Of a DNA stretch of 64,000 bases, positions 57,813-64,000 are shown one piece after another; within the stretch, counting starts at the first letter, position 1; the number at the start of each line of letters is the position of its first letter. Both the position numbers and the translations under genes were made by a program. The notes below the pieces were generated by a model. It saw only the letters and a list, made by a program, of their open reading frames with translations. It ran no database searches and was not told the origin of the DNA. The DNA comes from Larix kaempferi (Eukaryota; Streptophyta; Pinopsida; Pinales; Pinaceae). The DNA is taken from positions 1,054,001 through 1,118,000 of the forward strand of contig BSBM01001445.1 in assembly GCA_027924585.1 (NCBI GenBank). Direction: 5' to 3'.

Positions 57813-58962
57813 TGTTATAGCTTAAAATGACACTTCTCCGTCCGTGACGACACTTGCATCGCTTGGTCGCATGACGACACTTCTTGAGATAAAGTTTAGT
57901 CACACAACAGGACACTTGTGGATTGAGGGCTCATTTGGGACACTTAACATGGTTGAAATTACCTCACTCTTGGCCCATTTGATGGTTATAACTCTTGGGA
58001 ACATTTTTCCAGACCAAACCATCTCCTGAAAATCATCAGAAAACCTTGTTTTTGGCCATTTTCCCCCAAAAACGTTGGTTTCCTATGCATAGAGTAGAGC
58101 ATACTAGGATGTGTGCATGACTCTTATGCCTATAGAGTAGCGTACACCTTGGAAAATATGCAACTCCACTTCAATAAAGTAGCGCACACCCTCATAAATA
58201 TGCAACTCTGCTTCAATAAAGTAGCGCACACCTTGAGAAATGCGTTGGTTTGCAGTAGGAAGAGTAGGGCACTTTCCTGAACTAGTCAAAATCTTGAATT
58301 TTGGTTGAACTGAGTTGGTTTGGAAACCTCCTAATCCATTATAACTACTTTTCCTCTCCTTCATTGACTATATAAGGAAGGTAGAAGGGCCATGTGAGGG
58401 GACCAAGCCTATAACAATGTTATGCTAGAGGAATGGAGACCCTCATCCCCCTCTCTTGTGCCTAAGTTTCTGATAAACACTAGCACAACTGATTAGAGGC
58501 TGGGATCCTTGGGGAACAGAAGAAGGAGACCCTGAATCTAGGTTTCGTGAAGTGCCAAACTTGAAGGAAGATATAATTTGATGTACTTGCTTCATTCATT
58601 AATAAAGATCAGACGTTCTTTCCTTTCCAAATATGACCTATTTATGTGTGTCTCAAGTTTGATTACAGTTTGATTATAGTTTGATGTCTTATTATGTCAT
58701 GGATATCAGTCTTATATATGTAGTCAAATGTATTTGAGAAAGGTATCAAGTTGTTTTGCAGGTGTGGGCATTGCGATATTGGATAGCATTGAAGAGCAAG
58801 GAAGGGAAATCTTGGATCAACCTTCTTAATAAGGTACTCACCTTTCTAACCTTAAATATCTTTGCTTACTAGTTGCACTTGCAGAACATTTGTAGGTCTA
58901 TCTTTCATACCTGTAATTTGGTAGTTTCTCCCCTGAACTATAGGTGCATTTTCCTCACAACA
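57813..58962 (+). repeat. plus-oriented 5' LTR, about 1.15 kb
   Basis: Ends TTTTCCTCACAACA just before the PBS. The start is placed at TGTTATAGC (57813), where the minus-strand gag frame ends; this start is inferred. It contains tandem GTAGCGCACACC/GTAGCGTACACC motifs (about 58100-58275) and a TATA box TATATAA at 58369-58375. Confidence 0.7.
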
Positions 58963-58965
58963 GAA

Positions 58966-58983
58966 TGGCGACTCCACTGGGGA
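58966..58983 (+). promoter_or_regulatory. primer binding site, tRNA-Arg type
   Basis: TGGCGACTCCACTGGGGA lies three bases after the LTR end. Ogre/Tat-type gypsy elements use an arginine-tRNA PBS of this form. Confidence 0.75.
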
Positions 58984-60973
58984 AATCCTAACTGCTTAGG
59001 GGTATCCAAGGTCATTTCTTTAGTTTTGTTTGAAGTTCTTTGTTCAATTTCTTGATTAGGATCAGTTATTAGACATTGTTTGACCCTCCTTGGCTCTTAC
59101 AGACCCTTCCCAGCCCTTACAAACCCTTACTGGCTCAGGTGTGGGGGGTTTTAACCCCATTTTTTCAACTTTTCACACATGTGTGCTACTGTTGTGCAGA
59201 ACAGTAGCACATTCCCCTACTTTGGGAACTGGTATTCCTCATACATAGTAGCGCACACATTCTGGGTTTGAGTTTTTAGTCTTGACCTGTTTTGGGGGGC
59301 TGTGGATGCCTTGTTTGGGGTCCTTGATGACCCTAGGTCTGAGTTAAACCACTATAAGTGGTATCTTATCCTTGTACTAATCCTATGTTCTTGATTTGGA
59401 TCTCCTTTGATCAATTTGGACTTGTTTGGAAACTTTTGGGGCTTGTTGACCCATGTTGGGGGGTTGTGGACTAGTTTGGTGTTTTGTTCCCTAATTTGAG
59501 TTTGACTGAATCTGCTTGCTCCATTTCCATTGGATTTGAAACCTATTGAGTCTGATTGACCCTGTTTGTATCTATTTGAGTGAAATATTTCTTTAGATTG
59601 GTTTCTTATCCTCCCTTAGGCTTTTAGTTTTCTTTTTGTAGTGAAATCTCAAGTGTCTTTGTTGTTGTTCAGGACCTTGACTATACTGTTTATGTGCAGA
59701 CCTGACTTTACCAAACCATACTTCTTTGTAGGTCATTCGCTTTGTTTGGGTCTAAAAGTAGTTTTCGTATGCTTTTCCCAATGGTTGGCATTCTTACATC
59801 AATAAGAATCTGAAAGTCGTATTGGATGCTTTTATTGTTTCAGTAAGGAAACTTGAAAGTTCTTTGCTTTTACTTTGATAGTAGGTTAGTTTCAATTTTA
59901 GTTTTGTTTCTTACCTTTGAAGAGCATAAACATTTTGACTTATTTTCTGAGTAGAGTACCTTGCAAGTGGCTTAAAAGGATTTAAGAGTGCTTTGCATCA
60001 AAAGGAAGAAGTTTTATTTTGCATGCTTATTTGTTTGAGTAGCTGCATTCTTAGGTTTTCAGTTTAATTTTGTGCATTTAGACTTTATTTTTACCCTTCT
60101 TTGCATTCGAAAAGACTAAAATTGTATTTGCATATATATATTCTAGATCGTATCTTTAAGACTTGCATTGAAAAGAAAAGATTTGTTTAGTGGTAAGAAT
60201 TTCATTTTAGTATTCTATCTCTGTTATAACCACTCTCACACACCCACTACGTTTTTGAGTAAGCAAGTAACCTTTAAAATGAACCCTAATAAAATGTACT
60301 AGCAACATTTTCTTTTGTAGGTTACACTTTTCACCAACTAGTTTTGGTTAGGATCTTGGGTTTAAAACACCTTAAACCACCCGAGATCACACATTACGTA
60401 AAAATCATAGTTTGACTATCACAGGTAAACCCACTTCATTCAAAACTTGCCTGGGATCTATGCAGTAGGTCTTGTGAGATCAGATTGTTTGGAATAAACC
60501 TCCTACTCTTTGTTTCGAGCATATACCAGGATTCAATCACGTTTGGGGACTCTTTTGAGTTTCGGGCTCAGTTACCCTTCCTAGGCCTTCTGATTCGACC
60601 AAAGATTGTTCCCCCAGGAGTTTTCGGTTTGGTGGTATCCTTAGTATCTGACCATAGTATCATACACAAGTGACGATGGAGGGTTATATCTGTTGTACCT
60701 AGGACAGACGTGGGAGGAAATCCCTTGCAGGTCTTTGGGATGGTGGTTGGGTAATTCCAGTGCTTGCACCCTTACTCATTGTATAATGGACCCTGGGTAA
60801 CTATTCTTCATCCTTTGTTGATCTGTTCTGGGCCCTCATCATCCCAGACTCTTCTCCGGAAGGCATCTATTTGCCTAGTTTGATTTACCTAGGACCTTTT
60901 TTAGCGGTGTGCTCTTTGTGCTACTTGTCTTAGTTTTCCTTAGAGAACTTCTTGCTCATTTGAGTAGGAAACT
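58984..60973 (+). other. long 5' leader of the plus-oriented element part
   Basis: About 2 kb without coding content. It contains a perfect 11-bp stem-loop at 59183-59210 and the GTAGCGCACAC motif also found in the LTR. Leaders of this length are usual in Ogre/Tat elements. Confidence 0.55.
59183..59210 (+). promoter_or_regulatory. perfect stem-loop in the leader, possible packaging or dimerisation signal
   Basis: GTGCTACTGTT and AACAGTAGCAC pair perfectly around the loop GTGCAG, which contains the palindrome TGCA. It lies 200 bases after the PBS and before gag, where retroelement packaging and dimer signals reside. Function inferred from position only. Confidence 0.4.
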
Positions 60974-61149
60974 ATGTCTAGCATTCTGGCGAGCACCAAT
61001 CAAGGTACCCCTATTCCAGGGGATCCTTGTGCTATTCCATTTATTGGAAACATTGGCACTCCCTTAATGGCTACCCTGAATCTTCCTGGATTCACTATAG
61101 GGCTTCTGGTTTTGTTGTTCTCCACTCTGAATGCCTTGCATGCTCCTCT
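60974..61149 (+). pseudogene. gag start, truncated at the insertion edge
   Basis: ATG 60974 opens MSSILASTNQGTPIPGDPCA, then a hydrophobic stretch TIGLLVLLFSTLNALHA. The frame crosses into the 39-bp repeat at 61150. It lies downstream of the PBS and leader, as gag should. The match to gag families is not clear from sequence alone. Confidence 0.4.
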
Positions 61150-61188
61150 AAACCTCCATACCAAATATGTGGGTATAAGGAGGCTAAG
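61150..61188 (+). repeat. 39-bp direct repeat, right copy
   Basis: Exact copy of 53263-53301. Confidence 0.9.
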
Positions 61189-62003
61189 TGTGTATATAGT
61201 TAAGGATCTTAGAGAGTAGGTAGGTACAAAAGAGAAAAGGCTCATAAAAGTGGCATATCATAGGGAGGATATCCTTATAATGTCCATCTTGGAACCTAAG
61301 GTTCATACACCCAAGTCATTTGAATATTGGAGAGGAGGTGAGTACAAAGTGGATTTTAAGCAAATTAGTAATTTTGACAAGGTTGATTTCTATAAGCAAG
61401 ATAGTGACATTTTGTTCAAGGATGTGTTGCACTCATAAAAAAATGAGAATAATTTGAGTATGAAATTGCAAAAATGGGATAAAATGTTGAAGGAAAAGAA
61501 AACAATGGTCAAAGAAAAACAAATCACCATAAATGAGCTAGAGAATAAAAATTGTAGCCTTGGGAGTGGATCCAAGTGAAACTACTTATGCCCAATCCAT
61601 CCCACAACCAAAATACAATGAGATCTCCCATAGTAGGAAGAAATTAAATATACCTAATGTAGATCCCATTCAAACTCCTAAGTTGTTGAAAGTGCAGGAA
61701 TAAAAAGACAGAATTAATGAAAAGATGAAGCAGTACAAGTCTCAGATGGAGTAGTACAGGAGGCAAGTAGAAGACTTAGAATTACAAAAATTTTCCATGA
61801 AACTGAAACAGACATCTCTATCTACTTAGCCTATTCCCTAGGAAACATCCCCAATGGATCGGGAGACTACTCATCCCATAGGGGAAACAGATCAAACTCC
61901 AATAAAGCTAAACAAACAGGCGACATCAAAGCAGATGTATTGTCCCCATTTTGGATGCACCATGGTTCACCACTAGGTCCATTAGAACCCCCATGAATCC
62001 TAG
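61189..62003 (+). pseudogene. gag-like ORF of the old element, 3' part
   Basis: Continues the frame interrupted at 53301: RRLSVYIVKDLRE, HREDILIMSILEPKVHTPKS, FEYWRGGEYKVDFKQISNFD, then coiled-coil-like LSMKLQKWDKMLKEKKTMVK and, after a frame change, MKQYKSQME-YRRQVEDLEL. Many stops. No enzyme domain follows before the LTR at about 62004. Confidence 0.4.
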
Positions 62004-63915
62004 TGAAATAATTGTATTAGTGAATAAAGAGGTAAATTTTGGCGTATAGTCATATGGTGTAATTAATTTAAATCATGCACAAGTTATTTATCCCATATCT
62101 TAGAAGATTTAATTATTAATTGAAAATTGTATATGAATTGTAATTTCTGAAGTGACCCAAGAGGGCACATAAGGATTAGGTGGGCCTCATAAGATGTTTC
62201 CAAATAGAAATTGGAAGAAAACAATGTAAAGCAGGAAAGTGGCAAGAAAAGAAGGAAAGTAGAGAAAAGAAGGAAAGTGGTAGGAAAAGTAGTAAAAAAG
62301 AGAAAATCATAAAGCAAGGAAAACGAAGACTAAAAGGACGAAAAGTCACATAAAGCTGCAAGTTCCAATTAGGCTCAGGAAGGCGCAATAGATGAGCTAG
62401 AGGACCAAGTAAAAAGCATATAACATTGTATAAGAAGCCAACAAGATAATAATAGAAGGTGGTTCACACCCATTAACATATTTTTCCAGTTTGATTATCG
62501 AATTGATGAGATTTAAGCTTTTCAAGACTTGGGAGATGTGCCCCTAGTCAAGTACAATAGGGAGATGTGACCCTCTGTAACCAAAACTAGTTGGATTGTT
62601 TGCTAGCATTCCAATGAGTGATTGAAGAGAAGGACATCAAGTCCTTTTCATATAACTTCAATGCAGGATATTACATATTTTGCAGGTATTATTTGAGTCT
62701 CAGTATGGTGTGGGCGATATCTAGTGTGTCTGTTCTTTTGTAATGTGATCAGATCAACTCAATCAGTGGAATCGGTGTCGGTGGGACAAAATCAATATTT
62801 GGTTAGAATAATTATGAAAATTTTGGAATTTTATGTCTGTCCCATTGAGTCCATAGCATCATTTCGAGTAGGAAACACTTTTTTTTCATCAAAAAGGGTG
62901 TCTGGATGAGCAAGTTATGGCCATTTTACTATATCTTGGGGTTCCAATTGTAAAGAACGTTCCATTTCTTTTCTATCTATAAATATTCCTGAGTTTCAAT
63001 TTCTATGAGAGACATATATTTAGGATGGAATCCATCCTTCATTAGTGAGGAAAATTGCAGATCCATTCCAATGCCAACCAAGAAGTATCGCATCTAGTGT
63101 TGAAGATTCCATCCATTGGAGTGCTTTCTACAATTGATTGATCTCGTTGGTGTTCTTGGATGTTGATAGAAATCCTATGGGTATTTATGATACATATTAT
63201 TCTCTCTAATGTAATTAATTATCTCTTATTTTTCATTATTTGATGTGGCTATCAATTATTTAAAATTTACCTGCGTATATTAATTCTTTTCTTGGCATAT
63301 GCTCGCTATAGGGTTAAATTCGACTAGTTTTCTAGAATTTTTAATTAAATGATATTTGTTTATCCAATTTCCATTCTGTAAAGTGTTTTGGTTATTATAT
63401 TCCTTTATTAACACCTATAATCCATCATATCATAGTTTTGAAACCTTCTGAGGTCATTTCAGTAGGACTAAAACTTCCCTAGTTGAGCAGCCCAAAATAC
63501 TAGTTTTATTGCTTGTCTTCCAAATAGATTCTAGTGGATCCTAATTATCTTTATAAGGGTTTTCAGAGTGGTTTTGGGTAGTGTGTAGGCTATCAAATTC
63601 CATTATGCACCATAATATTTCGGTTTCCGAAGAATTCCTTGGGGAATCGGTATTGATAGCCTTGGTTCATCCAAGGAAATCTTCCCTGGCGCGAAGCTCC
63701 CATAAATGTGTAGTTGTCAAATTTGCAATATTTTATAGGCTATTGCAGGTTAAATTAAGTTATTTCCAAGTCCTATGTTTCATCTTGCAAAAATTTTGGA
63801 GTGTCTGGATGCATTTGGGGTTTTCTCTTACATTTCTAGTCAGACTAACTAGTCTTGATTCCTAATCTATTACTGTTGTGTTTTAAATTCTGCAAGCATT
63901 GAGTCAATGTGCCTA
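62004..63915 (+). repeat. LTR related to the left-edge LTR, plus orientation
   Basis: Starts near TGAAATAATTGTATTAGTG, aligning with the minus-strand start TGACATTAC...ATTAGTTATG at 3532. Shares the purine-rich GGAAAGTGG tract and the block GGATGAGCAAGTTATGGCC (62906-62924), followed by GGGGTTCCAATTGTAAAGAACG. TATA-like CTATAAATATT at about 62978. The end is uncertain. The rest has no coding content. Confidence 0.45.
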
Positions 63916-63953
63916 TAACCAAAATAGTTACATTGTAGAATATAGTGGAATCC

Positions 63954-64000
63954 ATGGAGGAACATGCTCCACTTGAGAAGAATGATAATCTAGATAGTAG
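63954..64000 (+). CDS. start of an acidic ORF, cut by the window edge
   Basis: ATG at 63954 opens MEEHAPLEKNDNLDS to the window end. The bases before it (ATAGTGGAATCC ATGGAGGAAC) align with those before the acidic ORF in the left-edge element (minus strand GTGGAACTAG...ATGGAAGACGAAC near 1305). Probably the first ORF of a second member of that family. Confidence 0.35.
   Translation, partial: MEEHAPLEKNDNLDS

Larger units (their letters stand above)
53302..61149. mobile_element. rearranged LTR-element insertion with inverted LTR ends, 7.85 kb
   Basis: From left to right: a 284-bp LTR end in minus orientation (53302-53585), mixed sequence and a tandem array, gag-protease on the minus strand (57785-55515), then a plus-oriented LTR (to 58962), PBS, long leader and the start of a gag frame (60974-61149). 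The two LTR ends form a near-perfect inverted repeat. The whole block is flanked by the 39-bp direct repeat. This is not a normal LTR-element insertion; candidate origins are self-integrated cDNA inserted by break repair, or two elements joined head to head. Confidence 0.65.

Noticed and set aside
63581-63865. Plus-strand ORF of 94 codons near the right edge
   Set aside because: Lies within the LTR, no motif, composition of chance ORFs.

Overview
This is plant nuclear DNA: an AT-rich stretch made almost entirely of nested, decaying LTR retrotransposons. I see no intact cellular gene, rRNA or tRNA gene, or CRISPR array, and nothing bacterial. The density of Ty3/gypsy and Ty1/copia remains, the long LTRs and the deep nesting suggest a large seed-plant genome, possibly a gymnosperm. 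The species assignment is inference only.

Layout. 1-3532: the 5' end of a minus-strand LTR element that runs off the left edge, with a 2.1 kb LTR, a tRNA-Met-type primer binding site (PBS) and an acidic ORF of unknown function. 4108-10107: a decayed plus-strand chromovirus (gag, PR, RT, RNase H, IN, chromodomain-like end) with its 3' LTR. 10108-10733: a CACTA-transposon-like end. 10735-11560: the end of a second plus-strand chromovirus. 11560-12981 and 17278-17690: a minus-strand gypsy pol, split by a complete 4.3 kb gag-only element (12982-17272, TSD TTACA). 17754-18287: a probable solo LTR.

Three further complete elements sit within about 1 kb of the same host sequence. Copia element A is at 19469-26943 (TSD CATGC). 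A 13.5 kb gypsy element is at 27675-41131 (TSD CTCCT). Copia element B is at 41321-48525 (TSD AATTT). A and B have near-identical LTR pairs, so they inserted recently. Both keep only the end of pol, carry large unrelated tandem-repeat arrays before the 3' LTR, and share a roughly 3 kb 5' region with splice-donor-like sites. They look non-autonomous.

The 13.5 kb element is the most elaborate. Its gag has five zinc knuckles. A second gag-like domain lies between protease and RT. A 943-codon frame between integrase and the 3' LTR is interrupted only by stop codons. The 4.3 kb element at 12982-17272 has the same gag architecture, PBS type and a shared 3' motif, so it is probably a deletion derivative that borrows enzymes.

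51479-62003: a gag-like host element broken by a 7.85 kb insertion (53302-61149). That insertion is flanked by a 39-bp direct repeat and holds LTR ends in inverted orientation, a well-preserved gag-protease ORF without RT, and an arginine-tRNA-type PBS. 62004-64000: an LTR related to the one at the left edge, in the opposite orientation, followed by the start of an acidic ORF at the window end.
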